Positions 16,115 to 22,967 of a stretch of DNA of 47,820 bases are shown one piece after another. This DNA is from an uncultured Ileibacterium sp. Its GTDB lineage: Bacteria > Bacillota > Clostridia > Peptostreptococcales > Anaerovoracaceae. Under the pieces are notes generated by a model. It was not told where the DNA came from, ran no database searches, and worked only from the letters and a program-made list of their open reading frames with translations. A program made the position numbers and the translations under genes. The stretch's first letter is position 1. Every line of letters starts with the position of its first letter. Location of the stretch: NCBI GenBank assembly GCA_902488835.1, contig CABTXQ010000005.1, forward strand, positions 1-47,820, given 5' to 3'.

Positions 16115-17224
16115 CTATTTTATCCTTACCGGAAGAATTAAATACAAATATTTTTCTCCCTTTAGAGGAGTTATTATGCATGGATCAGTCGAAGTTTTCA
16201 TAGTGAGTAAAATCTCTTCGTCATCTATAGCCTTTAGGATTTCTTTAAGATACTGAGAGTTAAAACCTATTTCAAGATCAGGTCCTTCTTTTATTATATC
16301 GATGCTTTCTTCCATATTACCCTCTTCCGAAAGGGAATTTATCTTTAAAACATCTTCATTAATGCTTATTTTAATAAAGTTATTTTCTACAAATGAAGAG
16401 AAAATTGATGCTCTATCTATACTATTTATCAAATCTTCAGTTTTTACCCTTATTTTCAAAGAGCCACTAATGTTTATTATTCTTTCATAATCTATAAATT
16501 TACCATTCAATGTATTGATAACAACCTTATTGTTATCAAATATCATAACTATTTTGTTATCAATAACATCTATTTTTATCTCATTATTTTCTTCTCCATC
16601 TCCAATTATTCTTGATGTCTCTTGTAATAGTTTTGCAGGAACTACAACTTCAAAATTCTTCTCTATATCTGTTTTATTTTCATTAAGTGCAACTCTAAAT
16701 GTATCACATGCAACCATACTGAGGTTTTTATTCTCATTTTTTATGAGAACTCCTGTAAGAATCCCGTTAATTTCATCTGAATTCGCAGAAAATGATGTTT
16801 TTTGTATCATCTTCTTAAAAATATTTTTATCAAATTTTATATAGTCTTCGCTTTCTTTTATCATTACCCTAGGATAATCTTCACTAGAAATACAAATATG
16901 TTGAGATGAATATTTACCGCTCTTTATTGTGAGTTTGTTTTCATCCTTATCATATATCATCATAATATCTTCTTCAGGAAGTTTGCTTACAGTTCTTTGA
17001 AAAATCGAATAAGGAATGGCAATCTCTAATTCTTCACTACATTCTACGTTTATTACAGTTTCAATCATTATGTTCATATCCGTTGTAGAAAGATACATTT
17101 CTCCGTTATTAATCCTAATTAAAGCACAGGAAAGCATAGGTGATGTAGTTCTTCTTGGTATAGAATGTGATAGATTTGATAAGGCTATATTTAGGTCATT
17201 TCTATTGCAGTAAATATTTGTCAT
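16115..17224 (-). CDS. dnaN: DNA polymerase III beta subunit (sliding clamp)
   Basis: A 369-residue beta clamp: three repeated clamp domains with no catalytic motif, ending in LYLILPVRIK, a typical clamp C-terminus. The N-terminus (RNDLNIALSNLSHSIPRRTT) matches Firmicutes DnaN. It forms the ring that holds DNA polymerase on the template. AAAGGGGAA gives a strong ribosome binding site. It follows dnaA by 133 bases, and that gap carries the candidate origin-unwinding element, so dnaN is read through the origin. Confidence 0.98.
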   Translation of the reverse strand: MTNIYCNRNDLNIALSNLSHSIPRRTTSPMLSCALIRINNGEMYLSTTDMNIMIETVINVECSEELEIAIPYSIFQRTVSKLPEEDIMMIYDKDENKLTIKSGKYSSQHICISSEDYPRVMIKESEDYIKFDKNIFKKMIQKTSFSANSDEINGILTGVLIKNENKNLSMVACDTFRVALNENKTDIEKNFEVVVPAKLLQETSRIIGDGEENNEIKIDVIDNKIVMIFDNNKVVINTLNGKFIDYERIINISGSLKIRVKTEDLINSIDRASIFSSFVENNFIKISINEDVLKINSLSEEGNMEESIDIIKEGPDLEIGFNSQYLKEILKAIDDEEILLTMKTSTDPCIITPLKGEKYLYLILPVRIK

Positions 17225-17240
17225 TTTATTCCCCTTTATT

Positions 17241-17288
17241 TATATAATATTTAGTAATAGTAGTAGAGAGTGTTAATAGTGTTGATAA
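17241..17288 (-). other. Candidate basal origin-unwinding element (oriC part) between dnaA and dnaN
   Basis: Read on the minus strand from dnaA toward dnaN: DnaA-box-like TTATCAACA (17288-17280) directly abuts CTATTAACA (17279-17271), then CTCT (17270-17267), then CTA CTA CTA TTA CTA (17266-17252), then an AT-only stretch to about 17241. The complementary strand therefore carries TAG-type trinucleotides (3'-GAT-5'), the DnaA-trio pattern described for Bacillus subtilis at the same gene position. A third TTATCAACA lies at 17353-17345 near the dnaA stop codon. Function is inferred from layout. Confidence 0.65.
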
Positions 17289-17357
17289 GTATTTAAAACT
17301 CAATAAAATCCTTATTAATAAAGAAAAATTAATGTTTGAATCGATGTTGATAAAATG

Positions 17358-18692
17358 TTAATTGTCGTTTATCTTTTCAACAAGAATTTTTAAATCTTCT
17401 TTAAAAGATTTGTCACTGGATTCCATTTTTTGTATTCTATCGCATGAATGGACTATAGTTGAATGGTCACGACCCCCAAATATTTTTCCAATTTTAGATA
17501 ATGAAAGAGTTGTGTACTGTCTACATAGATATATTGCTACCTGCCTTGGAAATGCTATATTGGCATTTCTCTTTTTTGAATCCATTTCAGAAACTTTGAT
17601 ACCATAATAAGCTGCAACAATACTTTTTATTCTCTCAGGTTCAAGCCCGTGTTCATCTGTATTAACAAGTTCCTGCAATGCGCGTCTTGCAAGATCAAGA
17701 TCAATTTTTTCGTGAAGAAGATTTGAAGCACCTATTACTCTGTTTAGTGTTCCTTCAAGTTCACGTATATTATCTGTTATCTTTGAAGCGATAAATGTGC
17801 AAACATCTCTTACATCATCAGTATAATCAAGCCCTGCATTTTCAGCTTTTTTCTCAAGTATTGCCATTCTCGTTTCAAAATCTGCAGGCTGAAGATCTGC
17901 TGACATATTCCATAGAAATCTTGAAGTAAGTCTGTCATCGAGACTTTTAAGTTTTTTTGCAGGTCTGTCACTCGAAATAATGATTTGTTTATTATTTTCA
18001 TATAAGGAATTAAAGGTATGAAAAAATTCTACCTGAGTTTCCGTCTTATTTTCAAGAAATTGGATGTCGTCAATTAAAAGAACATCAACCTTTCGGTATT
18101 TATTCTTAAATTTATTCATCTTGTTTTCTTTCAAAGCACTTATAAATTCGTTTGTGAACATTTCTGAAGAAACATATAAAATATTAAGTTCAGGATGATT
18201 TAAGGTTGCGTGTATTCCTATTGCCTGCATTAGATGTGTTTTACCAAGTCCTGATCCTCCATATAGAAATAGAGGATTATATGCTTCAGAAGGAGATTCA
18301 GCCACTGCGAGAGAAGCAGCGAAAGCAAGTTTATTATTGTTTCCTACAACAAAATTACTAAAATTCATTCTAGGATTGAAAATATTTTCATCTCCAAAAG
18401 TTTTTCTTACACTAATCTTTCTATTTGTATCACGAGTTTCGTATTCACTTTCCAGTTTTGCGATAACCTTATATTTTTTCTTTAATATTTTTTCAAATGT
18501 TTCTTCGCACATATTAAGATAACGTGGAATAAAATTTATAACCACGGTATCTTTAGTTGCAAGATATATAATACTCGAACTCTCATCAATTTCATGGATA
18601 TGAAAAGGTGTGAACCATGTTTGATATGCAACTTCCGAGATATTATTTTTTATTATTTTTAGAAATTCAGACCAAAGTTTATTTTTATCCAA
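17358..18692 (-). CDS. dnaA: Chromosomal replication initiator protein DnaA
   Basis: A 444-residue DnaA with domain I (1-85, KLWSEFLKIIKNNIS), a very short linker domain II (about 85-110), the AAA+ domain III with Walker A GGSGLGKTH (145-153) and Walker B LLIDDIQ (DD at 208-209), and the DNA-binding domain IV with the signature RDHSTIVHS (from 408). The start is a TTG at 18692; AAAAGGAGAAG lies 13 bases away, rather far. An in-frame ATT four bases after the site is an alternative. Rare start codons often keep DnaA levels low. It opens the dnaA-dnaN-recF unit and is divergent from rpmH across the origin. Confidence 0.98.
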   Translation of the reverse strand: MDKNKLWSEFLKIIKNNISEVAYQTWFTPFHIHEIDESSSIIYLATKDTVVINFIPRYLNMCEETFEKILKKKYKVIAKLESEYETRDTNRKISVRKTFGDENIFNPRMNFSNFVVGNNNKLAFAASLAVAESPSEAYNPLFLYGGSGLGKTHLMQAIGIHATLNHPELNILYVSSEMFTNEFISALKENKMNKFKNKYRKVDVLLIDDIQFLENKTETQVEFFHTFNSLYENNKQIIISSDRPAKKLKSLDDRLTSRFLWNMSADLQPADFETRMAILEKKAENAGLDYTDDVRDVCTFIASKITDNIRELEGTLNRVIGASNLLHEKIDLDLARRALQELVNTDEHGLEPERIKSIVAAYYGIKVSEMDSKKRNANIAFPRQVAIYLCRQYTTLSLSKIGKIFGGRDHSTIVHSCDRIQKMESSDKSFKEDLKILVEKINDN

Positions 18693-18716
18693 TTTATCAA
18701 TTCTTCTCCTTTTAAT

Positions 18717-18744
18717 ATTTTACATAAAACCTCAAAATTTTCAA
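18717..18744 (-). promoter_or_regulatory. Possible SigA promoter of dnaA
   Basis: Minus strand TTGAAA (18744-18739), 16-base spacer, TAAAAT (18722-18717). The distance to the TTG start is only 24 bases. The region is so AT-rich that other pairings are possible. Confidence 0.35.
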
Positions 18745-18788
18745 GAATGTGAAGAATTAGATAAAATAAAAAAATTTCAAAATGTTGT

Positions 18789-18931
18789 GATGATAAAAAA
18801 ATATAAATTACATGATATCAAAAGATTTATCATCATATATAATTAATAAAATGATAATGATTATGAGACTTACATAGAATTTTTAAGAGTTTTCCACAAT
18901 ATGTTAATAACTTTGTTAATAATTATCTACA
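18789..18931. other. Origin region between dnaA and rpmH with DnaA-box cluster
   Basis: The 401-base gap 18693-19093 holds no gene. At 18890-18931 four DnaA-box-like 9-mers occur in 42 bases: TTTTCCACA (18890-18898), TTATTAACA on the minus strand at 18910-18902 and 18922-18914, and TTATCTACA (18923-18931) abutting the last. Further toward dnaA a GATGATAAA/TTTATCATC inverted repeat (18789-18797, 18826-18834) and other TGATAA-like motifs occur in nearly pure AT sequence. The boxes are one or two bases off the TTATNCACA consensus. The rest of the gap holds the dnaA and rpmH promoters. Confidence 0.65.
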
Positions 18932-18987
18932 TATACTAAATGTAGTGTTGCAAAATTAGTAAAAATTATTTTTTAACATGCTTAAAT

Positions 18988-19016
18988 TTGACATTAAAAT
19001 TTATAAAAAGTATAAT
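18988..19016 (+). promoter_or_regulatory. Consensus SigA promoter of rpmH-rnpA-yidD-yidC-jag
   Basis: TTGACA (18988-18993), 17-base spacer, TATAAT (19011-19016): a perfect consensus promoter, as expected for ribosomal protein L34. The leader to the start codon is about 70 bases. Confidence 0.85.
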
Positions 19017-19027
19017 ATCATGTCAAT

Positions 19028-19051
19028 GTGACTTTGGAATTCAGAAGTCAC
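19028..19051 (+). other. Leader hairpin of the rpmH transcript
   Basis: GTGACTT (19028-19034) pairs with AAGTCAC (19045-19051) over a 10-base loop, close to the expected 5' end of the message. No U tract follows, so it is not a terminator; it may stabilise the mRNA. Confidence 0.45.
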
Positions 19052-19093
19052 TCATCACCTATAATTAAGAAAAGGCGAAAGGAGAACAATTTA

Positions 19094-19228
19094 ATGAAAA
19101 GAACTTATCAACCAAAGAAAAGACAGAGGTTAAAAGAGCACGGATTTAGAAAGAGAATGTCAACAGCAAATGGCAGAAAGGTTCTAAAGAGAAGAAGAGA
19201 CAGAGGCAGAAAAAAACTAACTGCATAA
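19094..19228 (+). CDS. rpmH: 50S ribosomal protein L34
   Basis: A 44-residue very basic protein, MKRTYQPKKRQRLKEHGFRK, then RMSTANGRKVLKRRRDRGR: L34 from end to end. The frame is open upstream to 19028, but the ATG at 19094 follows a GAAAGGAG ribosome binding site and gives the exact family N-terminus. First gene of the classical rpmH-rnpA cluster next to the origin. Confidence 0.98.
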   Translation: MKRTYQPKKRQRLKEHGFRKRMSTANGRKVLKRRRDRGRKKLTA

Positions 19229-19240
19229 TGAAGGTTAAAA

Positions 19241-19585
19241 ATGCCTGGTAAAGAAATCTTAAGGAGACAGAGAGATTTTGTTGCTGTATACAGTAAGGGG
19301 AAATCAACAGGGAGTAAGTACGTTGTTATATTATTTAAAAATAATGGCATGAAATACTCTCGAGTTTCTTTTGTTGCAAGCAAAAAAGTGGGAAATAGCG
19401 TTGCGAGAAATCGTGCAAGAAGACTGATGAAAGAAGCATATCGTTTTATTATTAATAATAATAATTTGAAAAACGGTAATGATATAGTATTTGTAGCAAG
19501 AAATACTATCAAGTCAGATGTTAAGATGATGGATGTAGAGAAATCTATGTTTATCGGACTAAAAAAATTAGGATTGATTAATTGA
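19241..19585 (+). CDS. rnpA: Ribonuclease P protein component
   Basis: A 114-residue basic protein that assists the RNase P RNA in trimming tRNA 5' ends. The RNR signature region reads SKKVGNSVARNRARRLMKEA at about residues 46-65, and the N-terminal RRQRDFVAVYSKGKS is typical. It begins 12 bases after rpmH and ends one base before yidD, so the genes are clearly one message. Confidence 0.97.
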   Translation: MPGKEILRRQRDFVAVYSKGKSTGSKYVVILFKNNGMKYSRVSFVASKKVGNSVARNRARRLMKEAYRFIINNNNLKNGNDIVFVARNTIKSDVKMMDVEKSMFIGLKKLGLIN

Positions 19586-19586
19586 A

Positions 19587-19817
19587 ATGAAATATATTTC
19601 TAATTTATTTAAGAAAATATTAATACTTATTATTAGATTTTATCAATTATGCATTTCTCCGATTATTCCACCTCATTGCAGATTTACTCCAACATGCAGC
19701 ACATATTTTATACAAGCTCTTGAAAAATATGGTCTTATAAAAGGTTCTTATCTTGGCATAAGAAGAATTTTGAGGTGTCATCCGGGTAATCCTGGTGGAT
19801 TTGACCCCTTGAAATAA
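19587..19817 (+). CDS. yidD: Membrane protein insertion efficiency factor YidD
   Basis: A 76-residue YidD (DUF37) protein. An amphipathic N-terminal helix is followed by the family motif FYQLCISPIIPPHCRFTPTC, then STYFIQALEKYG and RCHPGNPGGFDP. It helps YidC insert inner-membrane proteins and lies directly upstream of yidC. Its start is one base after the rnpA stop codon. Confidence 0.96.
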   Translation: MKYISNLFKKILILIIRFYQLCISPIIPPHCRFTPTCSTYFIQALEKYGLIKGSYLGIRRILRCHPGNPGGFDPLK

Positions 19818-19844
19818 ATACTTATAACTTCTAAAGGAGAAATA

Positions 19845-20594
19845 ATGGGAATAATAGCAACACCGCTTGGGGCCTTACTAACGTTTATTTATAGGTTAGT
19901 AGGTAATTACGGTATTTCGTTGATGATATTTACGGCTATAGTTAGATGTGCACTTTATCCTCTTTATGTAAAACAGATAAAGGCTACGGCAGGCATGACT
20001 ACTATGCAGCCACGCATTAAAGAGATACAAAGAAAATATGCAAATGATAAGGAAAAAATGAATGAAGAGTTGAACAAACTTTACAGAGAGGGAAATTTTA
20101 ATCCTCTCGGAGGATGTTTACCGCTAGTTATTCAAATGCCTATACTTTTTGGATTATTTGCACTTTTAAGAAATCCGATAAAATATTTGGATGATAATAT
20201 GCTTGAAGCTGCACACGAATCATTCTTATGGATTAAGGATTTGGCACAACCAGATATTTGGATTTTACCTGTTCTGGCTGGAGTTGGAACATTTTTTGCA
20301 TTTTCAATGACGCAAAAACTTACGATGGCAGGCGGACAACAGAATGCTACTATGAATAGGATAATGAAATTCATATTTCCTATTTCAATTTTATGGCTTG
20401 CAAGAGCATATCCTGCGGGACTTGCAATTTACTGGGCTGGAGGTCAATTCTTACAGATTTTCTTTAACTGGAAAATGAATAAAATCAGAAAGGAAATCAA
20501 TGATAAGGCTGAACATGAAAAATTGGTCATTGAGGCAGAAAAAATTCTTGAAAAGAAAAGGCGTGCCAGACTGTCAAAGATGAAAGGAAAATAA
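19845..20594 (+). CDS. yidC: Membrane protein insertase YidC/Oxa1 family
   Basis: A 249-residue Gram-positive-type YidC with about five transmembrane segments and a basic C-terminal tail (KKRRARLSKMKGK) that can contact the ribosome. The conserved hairpin region MQPRIKEIQRKYANDKEKMN lies after the first core helix, and GGCLPLVIQMPILFGLF is a strongly conserved helix. It lacks the lipoprotein signal with cysteine found in many Firmicutes homologues; the N-terminus starts directly in a hydrophobic segment. TAAAGGAGAAAT gives a good ribosome binding site. Confidence 0.96.
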   Translation: MGIIATPLGALLTFIYRLVGNYGISLMIFTAIVRCALYPLYVKQIKATAGMTTMQPRIKEIQRKYANDKEKMNEELNKLYREGNFNPLGGCLPLVIQMPILFGLFALLRNPIKYLDDNMLEAAHESFLWIKDLAQPDIWILPVLAGVGTFFAFSMTQKLTMAGGQQNATMNRIMKFIFPISILWLARAYPAGLAIYWAGGQFLQIFFNWKMNKIRKEINDKAEHEKLVIEAEKILEKKRRARLSKMKGK

Positions 20595-20599
20595 TATAA

Positions 20600-21487
20600 A
20601 TGAAATCTGTAGAAAAGTGGGGTGCCAATGTTGACGATGCAATTGGACAGGCACTTAAAGAGCTTAAGCTTGAAATAGATGATGTTGATATTGAGATTCT
20701 TGAAGAGAGCTCTAACGGTTTTCTTGGAATCGGTTCAAAATTGGCTAAGGTAAGGGTTACTCCAAAGATTGGAATTGACAATAAATCAAATCAAGAGAAA
20801 GCATCATTCGATGATATTGACAAGATACTTTCGGAACTTCCTGAAAATATGGTAACTGAAATACCAGATGAAATCAGAAAAAATTATGATAAATATGCTA
20901 AGGAAGAACTTGAAGATATCAAGATAAAGGAAACTGCAAAAGCCAAGGAAAAGGATAAAAAACGCAGGAGAAATAGAAAGTCTTCAAATAATTCAGATGA
21001 AAGTATAATACTAAATGATATAAAAAATCTGGAAATTGTTATAGATCATCCGATAAAAGATTTTCTCAGTGAGCTTGCTGAAAAAATGGGTCTCAGACTG
21101 TCTTTTACAATAAGGGGAAATGATGAGCTTATGTATATAGACATTACAGGGGAAGATACCGGAACAATAATAGGCAAGAGAGGAGCTACTCTCGATGCAG
21201 TTCAATATCTTTCAAGTCTAGTAGTGAATAAGGACTCTGAAAAATATATAAAAGTAGTCATGGATGCGGAAAACTACCGTGCAAAGAGAGAAAAAACGCT
21301 TCAAAATCTTGCAGACAGATTAGCAGGTAAGGTTGAAAGGACAGGTAGAAGCATAACTCTTGAACCGATGAATCCGTATGAACGAAAAGTTATACATTCT
21401 AAGCTTCAAGGAAATCCCAAGGTTATCACAAGAAGTGAAGGGCGAGATCCTTATAGAAGAGTAGTGATTGATTTAAGACATAAATAA
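20600..21487 (+). CDS. jag: RNA-binding protein Jag/KhpB
   Basis: A 295-residue protein in three parts: a Jag_N domain (about 1-52, with NGFLGIGSKLAKVRV), an acidic then lysine/arginine-rich linker (about 60-145), a KH domain with GTIIGKRGATLDAVQYL (about 193-210), and an R3H domain at the C-terminus (VITRSEGRDPYRRVVIDLR). KhpB proteins bind RNA, often with KhpA, and affect cell division and elongation. It is the last gene of the rpmH operon and is followed by an intrinsic terminator. Confidence 0.94.
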   Translation: MKSVEKWGANVDDAIGQALKELKLEIDDVDIEILEESSNGFLGIGSKLAKVRVTPKIGIDNKSNQEKASFDDIDKILSELPENMVTEIPDEIRKNYDKYAKEELEDIKIKETAKAKEKDKKRRRNRKSSNNSDESIILNDIKNLEIVIDHPIKDFLSELAEKMGLRLSFTIRGNDELMYIDITGEDTGTIIGKRGATLDAVQYLSSLVVNKDSEKYIKVVMDAENYRAKREKTLQNLADRLAGKVERTGRSITLEPMNPYERKVIHSKLQGNPKVITRSEGRDPYRRVVIDLRHK

Positions 21488-21496
21488 AAGGATAGA

Positions 21497-21522
21497 GTCC
21501 ATCGTTATGATGGACCTTTTTT
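21497..21522 (+). terminator. Intrinsic terminator of the rpmH-jag operon
   Basis: GTCCATC (21497-21503) pairs with GATGGAC (21509-21515) over a 5-base loop and is followed by CTTTTTT. It lies 9 bases after the jag stop codon and only 5 bases before the mnmE start. Confidence 0.88.
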
Positions 21523-21527
21523 AAAAT

Positions 21528-22961
21528 ATGATAAAAAATATTATGGAAAAATATGAAGATACTATTGCTGCAATTTCAACGCCTCCAGGGGAAGGAGGTA
21601 TAGGAATTGTAAGGATAAGCGGGCCACTTTCACTTGGCATAATGAAAAAGCTCTTCAAAACTTCTTCCATTAGAAGTGGGGAAAAAGAAGCATTTCCAAT
21701 TCCAAGACATGCATATTTCGGAAGATTTATGGATAACAATGATGAGCTTATAGATGATGTTATTTGCATTTATTTTGAAGGACCAAGAACTTATACCAGA
21801 GAAGATATGCTTGAAATTCAGGCTCACGGGAGCCCAGTATCTCTTAGGAAGATTTTAAGTGCAGTTATTGAAGCAGGTGCTAGAATTGCTGAACCAGGAG
21901 AGTTCACAAAACTTGCTTTTATGAATGGGAGAATAGATCTTTCACAGGCTGAAGCGGTTATGGACCTCATAAGTGCTAAGACGGACACACCTCATGGAAT
22001 AGCGATTAAGCAACTTTCCGGCAATTTAAAGGCGGAGATTGAGAGCTTAAGAGATAAATTAAGAGATATACTCGCCCAGATAACTGTTAATATTGATTTT
22101 CCTGACGAAGATATAGAACAACGGGAATATGAAGCAATAATCAAGGACCTTGAGAATGTTAAGCAAAAAGTAGATAAAATAGCAAATTCTGCTGAATCCG
22201 GAAGAATTGCAAGGGATGGTGTAAAAACTTCAATTATAGGTAAGCCAAATGTTGGGAAATCATCGTTGATGAACGGGCTACTTGGAGAAGATCGTGCGAT
22301 CGTTACAAATATTCCCGGCACAACAAGAGATCTTATAGAGGAGCAGGTGAACTATAAGGGGATACCTATTATTTTAACTGATACGGCAGGAATAAGGGAT
22401 TCACACGATGAAGTTGAAAAAATAGGTATTGATAAAGCGAGATCGCATATAGAATCATCGGATATATTGATATTTGTTATAGATGGAAGCATTGAACTGA
22501 CAGACGAAGATTTCTCGATAATTGATATGATTAAAAAAGTCATTAAGATTAACCACAATCTGAAAAGTGTTATAGCAGTAATCAATAAGAATGATCTTGA
22601 TCAGATAATAGATGAAAAAGATGTGCTCAAATTAATTCCTGAAGCAAAGGTAATAAAAACTTCACTTATTGAATACGATGGATCTCATAGAATATTAGAA
22701 GAGATAGGAAACCTTGTTTTGAAAGGAACTGTTACTTCTGAAATGGGAAATATTATAACAAATGAAAGGCACAATAAGGCATTAAACAGTGCATCAGAGG
22801 AATTATCGGATGCAATAAACTCACTTTTGGCAGAAGAGGCTTTAGATATAGCGGAGATACCTGTACATAGAGCCTATGATTTTCTCGGTGAAATACTTGG
22901 GGAAACTGCTGGTGAAGAAATACTTGATGCTGTGTTTACTAGATTTTGCCTGGGGAAATAA
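21528..22961 (+). CDS. mnmE: tRNA modification GTPase MnmE (TrmE)
   Basis: A 477-residue MnmE that, with MnmG, modifies U34 of certain tRNAs. The N-terminal folate-binding domain begins DTIAAISTPPGEGGIGIVR. The inserted G domain shows G1 GKPNVGKSS (238-246), the TTRD switch and DTAGIRD (G3). The C-terminal FCLGK keeps the essential cysteine (Cys474). The start is uncertain: ATG at 21528 or 21543, and neither has a ribosome binding site, because the terminator of the previous operon ends 5 bases upstream. mnmG follows 6 bases later. Confidence 0.97.
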   Translation: MIKNIMEKYEDTIAAISTPPGEGGIGIVRISGPLSLGIMKKLFKTSSIRSGEKEAFPIPRHAYFGRFMDNNDELIDDVICIYFEGPRTYTREDMLEIQAHGSPVSLRKILSAVIEAGARIAEPGEFTKLAFMNGRIDLSQAEAVMDLISAKTDTPHGIAIKQLSGNLKAEIESLRDKLRDILAQITVNIDFPDEDIEQREYEAIIKDLENVKQKVDKIANSAESGRIARDGVKTSIIGKPNVGKSSLMNGLLGEDRAIVTNIPGTTRDLIEEQVNYKGIPIILTDTAGIRDSHDEVEKIGIDKARSHIESSDILIFVIDGSIELTDEDFSIIDMIKKVIKINHNLKSVIAVINKNDLDQIIDEKDVLKLIPEAKVIKTSLIEYDGSHRILEEIGNLVLKGTVTSEMGNIITNERHNKALNSASEELSDAINSLLAEEALDIAEIPVHRAYDFLGEILGETAGEEILDAVFTRFCLGK

Positions 22962-22967
22962 TAAAAA

